From JACMLD01 sp963705285 (GTDB lineage: Bacteria > Bacteroidota > Bacteroidia > Chitinophagales > Chitinophagaceae), in the NCBI GenBank assembly GCA_963705285.1, contig OY970066.1, positions 6,138,001 through 6,202,000 of the forward strand: a stretch of DNA of 64,000 nucleotides. Direction: 5' to 3'. The notes beneath the pieces are model-generated. The model saw only the letters and a program-made list of their open reading frames with translations. It made no database searches and had not been told where the DNA came from. The first letter of the stretch is position 1. The number at the start of each line of letters is the position of its first letter. Shown piece after piece: positions 40,728 through 49,320 of the stretch. The position numbers and the translations under genes are program-made.

Positions 40728-40763
40728 AAGCTCCTGAAAATTATAAAATTTTTATATGTAACA

Positions 40764-40791
40764 AAAAGCCGCCAGCAATGGCGGTTTTTTT
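40764..40791 (+). terminator. Intrinsic terminator after the Lys/Ala-rich gene
   Basis: AAAAGCCGCC-AGCAAT-GGCGG followed by seven Ts, 36 bases past the stop codon of the H1-like gene. Confidence 0.88.
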
Positions 40792-40848
40792 ATTGCCATG
40801 CTGTTAAAGAATAGTGACAATATTAAGCCACCTGCTTATTTTTGCTGC

Positions 40849-42048
40849 ATGTTATCTATCAGTCAGCGCGGACAGCAAATGCCACCCTCTCCTATAAGAA
40901 AGCTGGTGCCTTATGCTGAAGCAGCCAAGAAAAAAGGCATTGGTGTTTATCATCTCAATATAGGACAACCGGATATTGTAACACCTCCGCAGGCGCTCGA
41001 CGCAGTACGCCATTCAGATTTTAAAGTGCTTGAATACAGCCACAGCGCCGGCAACGAAAGCTACCGCAGAAAATTGGTGCAATACTATCAACGTGTGGGT
41101 ATTGACGTAGACCATACTCAAATAATCATTACCACCGGTGGCAGCGAAGCAATTTTATTTGGTATGATGGCCTGCCTGGATGCGGGCGATGAAGTAATTA
41201 TTCCCGAGCCGTTTTATGCCAATTACAATGGTTTTGCAGTTGAAGCCGGCGTAACCGTGATACCCATCACTTCTGCCATTGAAACAGGGTTTGCCTTGCC
41301 CCCAATAACTGAGTTTGAAAAAGCCATTACCCCCAAAACAAAGGCCATTGTGCTGTGCAACCCTAATAACCCCACCGGTTACCTGTACAGCAAGGAAGAA
41401 ATGGAAACGCTCAAACAAATTGTGCAAAAACACCAGCTTTATTTATTTGCGGATGAGGCTTACCGTGAGTTTTGCTACAGCGGCGTGCATACCAGCGCCA
41501 TGCACCTCACAGGTATAGACGACAATGTGATTCTTATGGACACCATCAGCAAACGCTACAGCGCCTGCGGCGGGCGTATTGGCGCACTGGTTACAAAGAA
41601 CAGGCAGGTGCTGGATGCCGTTATGAAATTTGCACAGGCAAGACTGAGCCCGCCATCTTTTGCCCAGATACTGGGCGAGGCAGCCGTAGACCTGCCTGCT
41701 AACTATTTTGATACCACCAAAGCAGAATATAAAAAAAGAAGAGACACCATTGTACAAAGATTGAATGGCATACCCGGCGTATTTTGCCCTAACCCCGGAG
41801 GCGCATTTTATGCCATGGCCAAATTGCCCATTGATGATGCAGATGTATTCTGCCAGTGGTTGCTGGAATCATTTTCATACAATAACCATACTGTAATGCT
41901 GGCACCTGCCACCGGTTTTTACAGTACCCCCGGCCTCGGCAAAAATGAAGTAAGGCTTGCTTACGTGCTCAATACAGATGCTATTAACGGCGCCATGGAT
42001 TGTCTGGAAAAAGCATTGCAGCAGTACCCGGGAAAAACTAGCTACTAA
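40849..42048 (+). CDS. PLP-dependent aminotransferase, class I/II
   Basis: A 399-residue fold-type I aminotransferase of the aspartate aminotransferase superfamily. The ATG at 40849 (MLSISQRGQQMPPSPIRKLV) is preferred to 40798, which lies just past the terminator. Motifs: GVYHLNIGQPDIVTPPQALD, IITTGGSEAILFGMMAC, IVLCNPNNPTGYLYSKEE, FADEAYREFCYSG and the PLP Lys in DTISKRYSACGGRIG, then NEVRLAYVLN with the carboxylate-binding Arg. The substrate is uncertain. Followed 11 bases later by a TPR gene on the same strand. Confidence 0.9.
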   Translation: MLSISQRGQQMPPSPIRKLVPYAEAAKKKGIGVYHLNIGQPDIVTPPQALDAVRHSDFKVLEYSHSAGNESYRRKLVQYYQRVGIDVDHTQIIITTGGSEAILFGMMACLDAGDEVIIPEPFYANYNGFAVEAGVTVIPITSAIETGFALPPITEFEKAITPKTKAIVLCNPNNPTGYLYSKEEMETLKQIVQKHQLYLFADEAYREFCYSGVHTSAMHLTGIDDNVILMDTISKRYSACGGRIGALVTKNRQVLDAVMKFAQARLSPPSFAQILGEAAVDLPANYFDTTKAEYKKRRDTIVQRLNGIPGVFCPNPGGAFYAMAKLPIDDADVFCQWLLESFSYNNHTVMLAPATGFYSTPGLGKNEVRLAYVLNTDAINGAMDCLEKALQQYPGKTSY

Positions 42049-42059
42049 AACTCTGCCAC

Positions 42060-42851
42060 ATGAAATGCCTTTGTTTGCTGCTGGTTCTATTAACCAGCAT
42101 TTCACTACACGCTCAGAATAATTACGAGGCTGATGAAAAAAAAGGAGACCTCCTGCTTGAAAAGCTGCGCCAGCAACAAGCCACCCCCGAGGAAAAGAAA
42201 GAATTGCAGGATATAGCCATCGCTATACAAAACAAGGGGCAGGATATGGATGCGCGCCGGTTTCAATATAAAAAAAACATGGCGGCAATAGACAAGGCCA
42301 TTGCCCTTTTTACAGCGCTTAATGACACACTAAACACTGCCAACAACCGCAAATTCAAAGGTTATCTGCTGGGCCGGGCGGAAAAATTTGCTGATGCCAA
42401 AAAAGAGATAAAAGCCGCTATTAATTTATACAGCCTTGCGGGCAACAATGTTAGTGTGGCGGTATCTCAGTTTGACCTGGCCAGGATATTTGAATTTGAA
42501 AACAAGCCGGACTCAGCATTGTATTATGCGCGACTGGCGCGCAATTTTTGGCAATCGCAACATGTTGCTCTGCGCGTTTTGATCATTAATAATATGGAAG
42601 TAAGTGTGCTGCTAAAACAAAACCAGCCAGAGAAAGCAAAAACCGTTCAGGAAATATCTGCGGGTTTGATAAAGAACCCAGATATGCATTGGCAGGCGAT
42701 CATCGATTTTTATTTTACTTCGATGCTTTTGTACCGTACACTTAATGATATTGGCACGGCCGGCAGTTACCAGCAATTGTACCTCTCTAAAATTGAAGAA
42801 TTGAAATCCAGCGGCATCATGGTGAGGTCTTACTATGAAAGAGACCGGTAA
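42060..42851 (+). CDS. Secreted TPR-like protein
   Basis: A 263-residue protein with signal peptide MKCLCLLLVLLTSISLHA and a charged linker, then helical repeats resembling TPRs (IALFTALNDTLNTANNRKFK, AINLYSLAGNNVSVAVSQFD, LARIFEFENKPDSALYYARL). The repeat style is that of the periplasmic sensor regions of Bacteroidota TPR histidine kinases, but no kinase or membrane helix follows. It ends one base before the end of the convergent response regulator gene. Role unknown; a soluble partner or ligand-binding protein of the neighbouring two-component system is possible. Confidence 0.65.
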   Translation: MKCLCLLLVLLTSISLHAQNNYEADEKKGDLLLEKLRQQQATPEEKKELQDIAIAIQNKGQDMDARRFQYKKNMAAIDKAIALFTALNDTLNTANNRKFKGYLLGRAEKFADAKKEIKAAINLYSLAGNNVSVAVSQFDLARIFEFENKPDSALYYARLARNFWQSQHVALRVLIINNMEVSVLLKQNQPEKAKTVQEISAGLIKNPDMHWQAIIDFYFTSMLLYRTLNDIGTAGSYQQLYLSKIEELKSSGIMVRSYYERDR

Positions 42852-42852
42852 A

Positions 42853-43491
42853 CTAACCTATTGGATTGTTATTGATCAAGTTATTCTCAATAGCATACCG
42901 CATAAGCATAACCGTATTTTTTACATTTAATTTGCTGTACAGGTTTTTTCTGTGTGTATCCACGGTATCAATGCTGATAAATAATTTTTCTGCAATCTGA
43001 ATATTTGTTAACCCTTCTGTAATCAGCTGAAGTATTTCCTTTTCCCTTTTTGTAAGCACCGGCTGTTCTGCTTTTTTCTGCAGGCCCGATTTAAGTGCCT
43101 GCCCGGCTTCAAAACTCAGGTAGGTTTTTCCTTTGGCAACATCTTGCAGCGCCTGTATAATTTCCTGCCGACCAGAATTTTTTAAGAGGTAGCCGCTGGC
43201 GCCGCTCTCCAGCATTTTGCTGATGTAAATACCCTGGTTGTATGTACTCAGCGCCAGCACCATAATACCGGGATAATTTTTTTTAATGGTTTTGCACAAG
43301 TCTATGCCGCTCATATCTGGCAGGCTGATATCCATTAAAATAACATCTGCCACATTACCGGCAAAAAATTGCAGGCATCCCTCACCGGTAGCGGTGTTGC
43401 CCACCACTTCAAACGCCTTTTCATGTTGCAGTAAAGACCGGATGCCTTCTACTACCACAGAATGATCTTCAACGATGTACACTTTTATCAT
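42853..43491 (-). CDS. NarL/FixJ-type response regulator
   Basis: A 212-residue two-component regulator. Receiver domain 1-120 with acidic pocket IVEDH and phospho-acceptor Asp54 in ILMDISLPDMSG, Thr/Ser and Lys in LALSTY and GYLLKNSG; C-terminal LuxR HTH about 145-205 with LTKREKEILQLITEGLTNIQ and TVDTHRKNLYSKLNVKN. It is 2 bases after the end of the sensor kinase gene and surely its partner. Possible binding sites are the direct repeats at 45578 and 45773. Confidence 0.94.
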   Translation of the reverse strand: MIKVYIVEDHSVVVEGIRSLLQHEKAFEVVGNTATGEGCLQFFAGNVADVILMDISLPDMSGIDLCKTIKKNYPGIMVLALSTYNQGIYISKMLESGASGYLLKNSGRQEIIQALQDVAKGKTYLSFEAGQALKSGLQKKAEQPVLTKREKEILQLITEGLTNIQIAEKLFISIDTVDTHRKNLYSKLNVKNTVMLMRYAIENNLINNNPIG

Positions 43492-43493
43492 TG

Positions 43494-45512
43494 TTATGCC
43501 ATTAGTTCAATGTTGATTGACGTTCCATTGCCGGGTTGCGAACAAACATCCAGCGTGCCTTTAAAATAATTGACCCGGTATTTGATATTGCTAAAGCCTG
43601 CTCCCTTTTTAATACCCAGTTCGTCTGCGTTAAACCCTTTTCCGTTGTCTTCTACTGTTATGCTGGTAGTGGTAGGGCTTTTGGTAAGTTGTACAATAAT
43701 TCTTGTTGCATCAGCATGTTTGAGTGCATTGTTTACAAGCTCCTGCACTACACGGTAAACTGTAATCTCTGCTTGCGCGCCGAGGCGTCTTTCTTCTCCA
43801 AACTGCTGGTAAATGATGTCAATATTTGAAGTGGCCTGTATTGACTGGCAGAAATCTTTTAATGATTCTTCCAGCCCAAACCTTACCAGGGTTTCAGGCA
43901 TCAGGTTATGCGCCACTTTTCTCAATTCTGCAATGGTATTGTCTAGCATGGTGAGTGATCTGTTGAACGCACGCAGGTTTTCTGCGGGCAACACCATATT
44001 CTGTTTCATGTTCATGAAAGACAACTTTACACCTGAAAGCATTCCGCCCAACCCGTCGTGCAAGTCTTTTGCTATCCTGCTGCGCTCTTCTTCCTGACCT
44101 TTCAGCATGGCGTTTACAGTTACCAGTTGACGGTCTTTCTCCAGCTCGCTGATGCGTTGTTGCTGTATTTCCTGCTGCTGGTTGGCTACCTGCTGCTCGC
44201 TTTTGATGGTACGGTAAGCAAGGTATCCAAAAACCAGCAAGCCTATAATGGTAGCAATAAAGATCATGTTCAATGTAGACTTGCTTCTTACCGAAGCTTC
44301 CTGCGTCTGCTTCTCGCTCTGCAGCCGCGAGATCTCTTTTTGTTTTTTATCGGTTTCATAAATGGCGGCCAGGGTGTTGGCCTGTTTTACATTTGTTTCT
44401 GACAGCAGGCTGTCTTTAAGCATTGCCGCCTGTTGTAAATAATCGAAGGCCTTATTGTTATTTCCCGTCTGGTGATAATAATCAGAAAGGTTTACCAGTG
44501 CTTTTATTTTCCCCCCCTTTGCATTTATCTTCTCGGCCACTGCCAGGTTTTCAGTAGCGTATTGTTTTGCCAGATCTGTTTTTCCTAATTTAAGCGCGAT
44601 GGTAGTCAGGTAATACAATGCCGTATTGGTACTGATGGTATGCCCGCTGCCGGTGGCATATTTATAAGCCTCTTTATAATACGCAAAGGCGGTATCGTAA
44701 TGCTGCTCCTGGTAGCTTATCAAACCGCGCAATTCATAATACGCAAAGTTGATGATCGTCTCTACAGAATCGGGCATAAATGGTTTAATCTTATCAAGAT
44801 AGTAGGTGGCCAGGTGAAACTCGCCTTTTTGAACGCTTATGTCTACCAGTGTAAGGTATGCCTGCGCCTGGTAAATATGGTTGAATTTCTTTTCGGCCAG
44901 CGCAGCATTTCTTTTTGCATAGTAAGCAGCCTGGTCAAGATTATTAAGCCGTACGTAAATAATAGATACAGAACTATAGATATAAATGGAAATATCATTG
45001 TTCTGCTCTTCGTAATACTTCAATGCTTCAAAAAGATAATTGAGCGACTCATAATAATTTTCCTGGTCGTAATAAATCATCCCCTTCCACCGCATTGCCT
45101 GAGCACGCAGTTCCTGCAGCACATTGTTGGTGGTAGGCTGCGTTACCAGTATTACCGAATCAAAATAAATATGTGCATTGCGGGTATCCAGCGAACTTTT
45201 ATAATAACTACCCATAAAACGGTAGCATTCCGCAAGACCTTTTGTATAACCGGTTTTTCTGCTAAGCTCCAGCGCCTCATCTGCATAAGGCTTTAGCTCT
45301 TTCATTTGTTTAAGAAAAGAAGCCGTCTTAATGATTCTTACCAATGCCCTTGCCCTGGAAGTATCCTGGTTAGGAAATGCTTTCAGGTTATCAATTGCTT
45401 TGTTTTTTATTTTTTCAAAATCAGGAAATAAATTGCTTTGCCCCTGCAACACGCCTGGCACAATACAAACTATTGCAACCAGCCAAACCACCGTATTTTT
45501 AAGATAGTGCAT
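43494..45512 (-). CDS. TPR-containing sensor histidine kinase (HisKA_3)
   Basis: A 672-residue sensor from the ATG at 45510-45512 (MHYLKNTVVWLVAIVCIVPG, signal peptide); TTG/other starts upstream are not needed. About six TPRs cover 70-370 in the periplasm, then a coiled coil, one membrane helix (TLNMIFIATIIGLLVFGYLA), a second coiled coil, the HisKA_3 box EEERSRIAKDLHDGLGGMLS with the phospho-His, and HATPase with VVQELVNNALKHADATRI and VEDNGKGFNADELG. Same operon as the NarL-type regulator. The ligand is unknown. Confidence 0.93.
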   Translation of the reverse strand: MHYLKNTVVWLVAIVCIVPGVLQGQSNLFPDFEKIKNKAIDNLKAFPNQDTSRARALVRIIKTASFLKQMKELKPYADEALELSRKTGYTKGLAECYRFMGSYYKSSLDTRNAHIYFDSVILVTQPTTNNVLQELRAQAMRWKGMIYYDQENYYESLNYLFEALKYYEEQNNDISIYIYSSVSIIYVRLNNLDQAAYYAKRNAALAEKKFNHIYQAQAYLTLVDISVQKGEFHLATYYLDKIKPFMPDSVETIINFAYYELRGLISYQEQHYDTAFAYYKEAYKYATGSGHTISTNTALYYLTTIALKLGKTDLAKQYATENLAVAEKINAKGGKIKALVNLSDYYHQTGNNNKAFDYLQQAAMLKDSLLSETNVKQANTLAAIYETDKKQKEISRLQSEKQTQEASVRSKSTLNMIFIATIIGLLVFGYLAYRTIKSEQQVANQQQEIQQQRISELEKDRQLVTVNAMLKGQEEERSRIAKDLHDGLGGMLSGVKLSFMNMKQNMVLPAENLRAFNRSLTMLDNTIAELRKVAHNLMPETLVRFGLEESLKDFCQSIQATSNIDIIYQQFGEERRLGAQAEITVYRVVQELVNNALKHADATRIIVQLTKSPTTTSITVEDNGKGFNADELGIKKGAGFSNIKYRVNYFKGTLDVCSQPGNGTSINIELMA

Positions 45513-45577
45513 ACAGCATACATTTAGGGGAGTCCGCAAATTATTGTATTGCTGCAGACCGGGCTACACCGCCTGTC

Positions 45578-45592
45578 AAAATTCACCCCTTT
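45578..45592. promoter_or_regulatory. Direct repeat copy 1, AAAATTCACCCCTTT
   Basis: 15-base sequence 66 bases upstream of the sensor kinase start, followed by ACGG. An identical copy lies 195 bases away at 45773. Candidate operator, possibly for the NarL-type regulator of this locus. Confidence 0.5.
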
Positions 45593-45772
45593 ACGGTAGA
45601 ATCACCAAAAATTTATCAAAGAAATTCTGCACATTCATAACAAACGGTTGAAGGCATGGCGTAGTATGCTGCATTTGGGTTTAATCGCTTGCGCTCGCAA
45701 TTACTTACTCATTGTTGGAGCATAAAAAAAAACTTACATCAATACACCAATACCGTTAACAAATCTTTATAT

Positions 45773-45787
45773 AAAATTCACCCCTTT
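45773..45787. promoter_or_regulatory. Direct repeat copy 2, AAAATTCACCCCTTT
   Basis: Identical to 45578-45592, here followed by CGGGG, so that CCCCTTTCGGGG also forms a small hairpin. It lies nearly 180 bases upstream of the secreted-protein gene at 45965. Confidence 0.5.
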
Positions 45788-45964
45788 CGGGGATAAAAAA
45801 ATACTTTCCAATCATAAATATTTGCATCCTGAAAAATTGATGATATGCTAGCACCGCAACTACGAAACGGAAACAATCACCGGAAATGAGAATGAACTGT
45901 TACGTATTTGCGCACACGACGAATAGGCATCAATCAATCACCATTAACAATTAAACCTTCAAAA

Positions 45965-46504
45965 ATGAAAAAACAATTATTTCGTCTATTGTCAGGTGTT
46001 ATACCGGTAATAGCAGCAATCAGCAGTGCAATGGCCCAGGTTGAAAACAACGCACCCGGACCGGATTACATCAAAGAAAACATGGAGCAGGTAACCGGTC
46101 CAGATGCCGCAGCAACCGCGGAAAGCGCTGCGCCATTAGCCAACACGCGTGCGTTGAAAGACTTTAACCGCAACTTCAAAAACGCCGGTAACGCGGTATG
46201 GTATTCTATCAAAAAAGGCTTTCTTGTAAAGTTTGAAGAAGACGGTGTTCAGGCAAGGGCGTTCTATGACTCCAAAGGAAATTTAAGCGCCACTTTACGC
46301 ACTTATAGTGCCGCCAGGCTGCCCCGCGAGATTCACAAACAGGTAACTGTTGCTTATTATGGCTATACCATTTACCTGGTAAACGAGTTAACTGTGGGCA
46401 ACAAAACGGCCTACCTCGTTTCTATCAGCAACGAAGAGGAAGTGAAAACCATTCGTGTTACCAGCGATGAGATGGATGTATACGAAGAATTCAAAAAGAT
46501 CTGA
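45965..46504 (+). CDS. Secreted protein, possible PepSY-like fold
   Basis: A 179-residue exported protein from the ATG at 45965: signal peptide MKKQLFRLLSGVIPVIAAIS ending SAMAQ, then an acidic low-complexity linker (NNAPGPDYIKENMEQVTGPD). The folded part, residues 65-179, begins RALKDFNRNFKNAGNAVWYS and has KKGFLVKFEEDGVQARAFYD, SKGNLSATLRTYSAARLPRE and VNELTVGNKTAYLVSI. This strand-helix pattern is like the PepSY-like periplasmic proteins of Bacteroidota. Function unknown; may belong to the regulon of the adjacent two-component system. Confidence 0.65.
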   Translation: MKKQLFRLLSGVIPVIAAISSAMAQVENNAPGPDYIKENMEQVTGPDAAATAESAAPLANTRALKDFNRNFKNAGNAVWYSIKKGFLVKFEEDGVQARAFYDSKGNLSATLRTYSAARLPREIHKQVTVAYYGYTIYLVNELTVGNKTAYLVSISNEEEVKTIRVTSDEMDVYEEFKKI

Positions 46505-46720
46505 TTAGGCCGTAGCGTATAACAACAGTAACTAGTGCCTGACCACAAAACCCATTCAGAAAGCAGCCCCCGGTAGTACCTGATTCATATAAAGCAGCGC
46601 AAATATGGATAGCAGGTACTACCCTGCTGTTTTACTGAACGCAGCAATAAGCACATTGCGTGTTGCGTACCTTATCATGTATGTTTTCATCATTTATTTT
46701 ATAACCAACAATTTTCTTGC

Positions 46721-47209
46721 ATGAAAAAGATAATTTATTGCATTGTATGCGTTCTTGCCGGTGGCTATGCGTTTGGCCAGCAACCATTGCAGGATGGTAT
46801 TTACGTAGTAGATCAATCCAAAACCAACAGGCACACTGCCGTACACAACAAAGCGGAGGTGCAATTCAACCCTGCATTTGTAACCGAAGACCCGGAAAAC
46901 TATGAGCCCTTACTGGTAGACACCAATGATTATTTTCCTTTTGCCCGTGCAGGCAACCCCGTTATGAAGCGCGAAGACAAAGACAATTCTGCACTGCTGT
47001 TACAACTTACCAACAGCGCCAGGCAACAGTTACAAGAATTTACCGCCCGCCACATAAAAAAGAAAATAGTAGTGGTGGTAAATAATAAAGCACTTGCCGT
47101 ATACTCAACAGAAAAACCGGTAAACAGCGGCCTGATCATTGTGGCCAAATGCGAGAAACAGGCGTGCAGGCAAATATTTGACAAACTGAATGAACCCTCG
47201 TTACTATAA
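46721..47209 (+). CDS. Secreted small protein, C-terminus resembling SecD P1 head
   Basis: A 162-residue protein with signal peptide MKKIIYCIVCVLAGGYAFG. The N-terminal part starts QQPLQDGIYVVDQSKTNRHT. The C-terminal part (ALLLQLTNSARQQLQEFTAR, then HIKKKIVVVVNNKALAVYST) looks like the small alpha/beta P1 head subdomain of SecD (elT... gk.lAivldg.v...P.v), here alone without membrane helices. Homology is by eye only. Preceded by 216 bases without features; two cysteines near the end (KCEKQACRQ). Confidence 0.55.
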   Translation: MKKIIYCIVCVLAGGYAFGQQPLQDGIYVVDQSKTNRHTAVHNKAEVQFNPAFVTEDPENYEPLLVDTNDYFPFARAGNPVMKREDKDNSALLLQLTNSARQQLQEFTARHIKKKIVVVVNNKALAVYSTEKPVNSGLIIVAKCEKQACRQIFDKLNEPSLL

Positions 47210-47328
47210 CTCACAGCAAAACAACAACCGGCCAATTCACCAACAGTACTGCAATCGGCAAAGTTTTTTCACGCGGTTACTTACTTTGTTTATTAGTATT
47301 TTTACCGCCTGTTAAAACGGTAAACATT

Positions 47329-48054
47329 ATGGAGGAAGGTATACTGGAAGGCAAAATAAGTTTTGTGCACCATGATAAGCAGTACGTTACCATTGATTAC
47401 ACACATAATAACAAGAAGAAATCAGTCAACGGCAAAGTAGATGAAGCCCGCCAGCTGCAATTAAAAGAAGAAAAGCTGATAAAGAAAGTCCACCAGTTTC
47501 ATGAAGGAGATGAAGTGTATTTTACATTGGAACGTTCTGCCCGTGGTGATAAAATGGTAGCTGAAAAAATTCGCTACCGTTTTAATAATACCCTGGGCAA
47601 CCTGGTTAACCGCGCCAGAAGCGATAACCAGTTTACCGGCTACCTTAAACAGGTTGATGACGCTTATTTTGTAAAAGAAGCCGGCAGTTATCAATTTTTT
47701 CCACTGGTATTATCCCCATGGGAACTACCGCCAGATGCCGGCAAATTGAATGAGCCCGTATTATTTCAATTGGGCAACCTGGATAAACCCGATAAGCTGC
47801 ATGCAACGCTTTTCAACCACCGGTATATTCCGCAGTATGTTGCCGCGCAAAAACATTATGCGGCCAAGACTGCCCTCAATGCAGCAGTACATAAGATTAC
47901 TCCACATGGTATCTACCTGCATGTGATTGGTGATAAACTGAAAGCAAAAATTGCAGCCACCAAAGAATTAACCGAAACGCTTAAAGAAGGTGACAAAATA
48001 AAAGTGATTATCACTTATTTAAGCAATACCAAAATTGCCGTGGAACCGGCCTAG
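47329..48054 (+). CDS. Cold-shock/S1-like OB-fold protein
   Basis: A 241-residue cytoplasmic protein. Residues 1-90 (MEEGILEGKISFVHHDKQYV, TIDYTHNNKKKSVNGKVDEA, DEVYFTLERSARGDKMVAEK) resemble a cold-shock-type OB fold; the middle repeats a similar pattern (QFTGYLKQVDDAYFVKEAG), and the C-terminus (ALNAAVHKITPHGIYLHVIG, GDKIKVIITYLSNTKIAVEP) resembles an S1 domain. Likely nucleic-acid binding, by fold only. Converges on the DinB-like gene with 3 bases between. Confidence 0.55.
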   Translation: MEEGILEGKISFVHHDKQYVTIDYTHNNKKKSVNGKVDEARQLQLKEEKLIKKVHQFHEGDEVYFTLERSARGDKMVAEKIRYRFNNTLGNLVNRARSDNQFTGYLKQVDDAYFVKEAGSYQFFPLVLSPWELPPDAGKLNEPVLFQLGNLDKPDKLHATLFNHRYIPQYVAAQKHYAAKTALNAAVHKITPHGIYLHVIGDKLKAKIAATKELTETLKEGDKIKVIITYLSNTKIAVEPA

Positions 48055-48057
48055 CTA

Positions 48058-48573
48058 TCAATTCGCCTTTAATACTTTTACCGTTACCAGCAACTGTCCT
48101 AAATGACGCATCGTATGCTCTGCGGCATGTACCATTAAACCCATTACTGTAGAGGGAATCTGGGCGCGGCCGACGCCGCGGGTTTCAAACAAAACAGTTT
48201 CCGTTGTATTACTGATTTGCAATAACGCTACGTCTACCTGCCTATTAAATTGCTGCACCAATGCGTCAGCCGTCATTTCTTCATGCTGCCCAACGCCTTC
48301 TGCCGCCAGGTATGCTAACTGTGATGCTGATAACATTTCCGCCCGGGCATAGGTAAATAACCTGTCAAGCACACCGCTCATATGCTGCAAATGAAACCCG
48401 GCAGATGCATTATCCGCCGGGCGTTGCCATAACAATGTATCCGGGAAACCCTGCATGATGTTATTTAATTCTTCGCGTGCCTGCAACAATGCATGGGCCA
48501 CAGGCTGCAGTGCAGGCAGTATACCAGGCAGCGGTCCGCGCAACCATACTTCTGCTTTGTTGGTAACAGCCAT
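48058..48573 (-). CDS. DinB family protein
   Basis: A 171-residue four-helix-bundle protein of the DinB/YfiT superfamily, which includes thiol transferases and other metal-dependent enzymes. The His pattern HLQHMSGVLDRLFTYARAEM and HAAEHTMRHLGQLLVTVKVL fits the three-His metal site. No membrane segment or signal. Substrate unknown. Confidence 0.8.
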   Translation of the reverse strand: MAVTNKAEVWLRGPLPGILPALQPVAHALLQAREELNNIMQGFPDTLLWQRPADNASAGFHLQHMSGVLDRLFTYARAEMLSASQLAYLAAEGVGQHEEMTADALVQQFNRQVDVALLQISNTTETVLFETRGVGRAQIPSTVMGLMVHAAEHTMRHLGQLLVTVKVLKAN

Positions 48574-48601
48574 GGTTATTTCTTTTAAACAATAACCGGC
48601 T

Positions 48602-49195
48602 TTACGCTTTTTTGTTCAGCATGTTGGGTGGAATGGTAGTGGGCACCACATTATTTACCGGTTTGGTAGACTTGAGATATGTAAAGATTGCCTTAATATC
48701 TGTGTCTGTTAGTTTACCCATATCATCCCAGGGCATGGGTGGCAGCAACATGCGGTTATTTTCAAGTCCTTTGTATTTGCCATGACGCAGTGCGGTGGCA
48801 AATTGCGCTTCAGACCAGTTACCGATACCGGTTGAATCGGATGTCAGATTGGCTGCAAAAGAAACGCCCCATGGGCCCACAAAGGCGGTTGTCATTCCAT
48901 TGAACAGCACCCAGTTTTTCAACACAGCTGTGTCTATTGGTGCAAGCGGCATTGATGACGGGTGTCCGGATAAAGCCAGGTCCTGATTCATTTCAGGTCC
49001 GTGCGGTCCAAATTTTTTAGGGGTATGACAATGGTTGCATCCACCAAATGTTACCAGGTATTCTCCGCGCTTAACGAGGCTGTCATTAGAAAGGGGCTGG
49101 TCGGTAGCCGTAGTTGCAACGGGTGCCTGGTTACACGAAATAAATACGATTGCCGCCAGGGCAATGCAAAAAACGAAAGCAATCAACTTTTTCAT
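48602..49195 (-). CDS. Mono-heme cytochrome c lipoprotein
   Basis: A 197-residue lipoprotein: MKKLIAFVFCIALAAIVFIS followed by the lipobox Cys (ISCNQ). One heme site, GGCNHCHTPKKFG (CxxCH), with a probable distal Met in LLPPMPWDDMG. The C-terminal DTDIKAIFTYLKSTKPVNNV is the typical last helix of small c-type cytochromes. Likely an electron shuttle anchored to a membrane; no oxidase or dehydrogenase partner gene is adjacent. Confidence 0.85.
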   Translation of the reverse strand: MKKLIAFVFCIALAAIVFISCNQAPVATTATDQPLSNDSLVKRGEYLVTFGGCNHCHTPKKFGPHGPEMNQDLALSGHPSSMPLAPIDTAVLKNWVLFNGMTTAFVGPWGVSFAANLTSDSTGIGNWSEAQFATALRHGKYKGLENNRMLLPPMPWDDMGKLTDTDIKAIFTYLKSTKPVNNVVPTTIPPNMLNKKA

Positions 49196-49320
49196 TACGG
49201 TTGTTTTAGGTTCGGGAGATTGTGAGAAGAACTAAATATATAGAAAATACAGGTATCCTCCGCTCCGCAACAAAAAAAGCAAACAATTAGTACCTTTAGC
49301 TATACCCAACACTACCGCGT

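Larger units (their letters stand above)
45513..45964. other. 452-base divergent regulatory gap
   Basis: Between the sensor kinase (minus) and a secreted protein (plus). Contains the two 15-base direct repeats and a near-consensus -7-like AATATTTGC at about 45819-45827. No gene or RNA supported. Confidence 0.4.
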
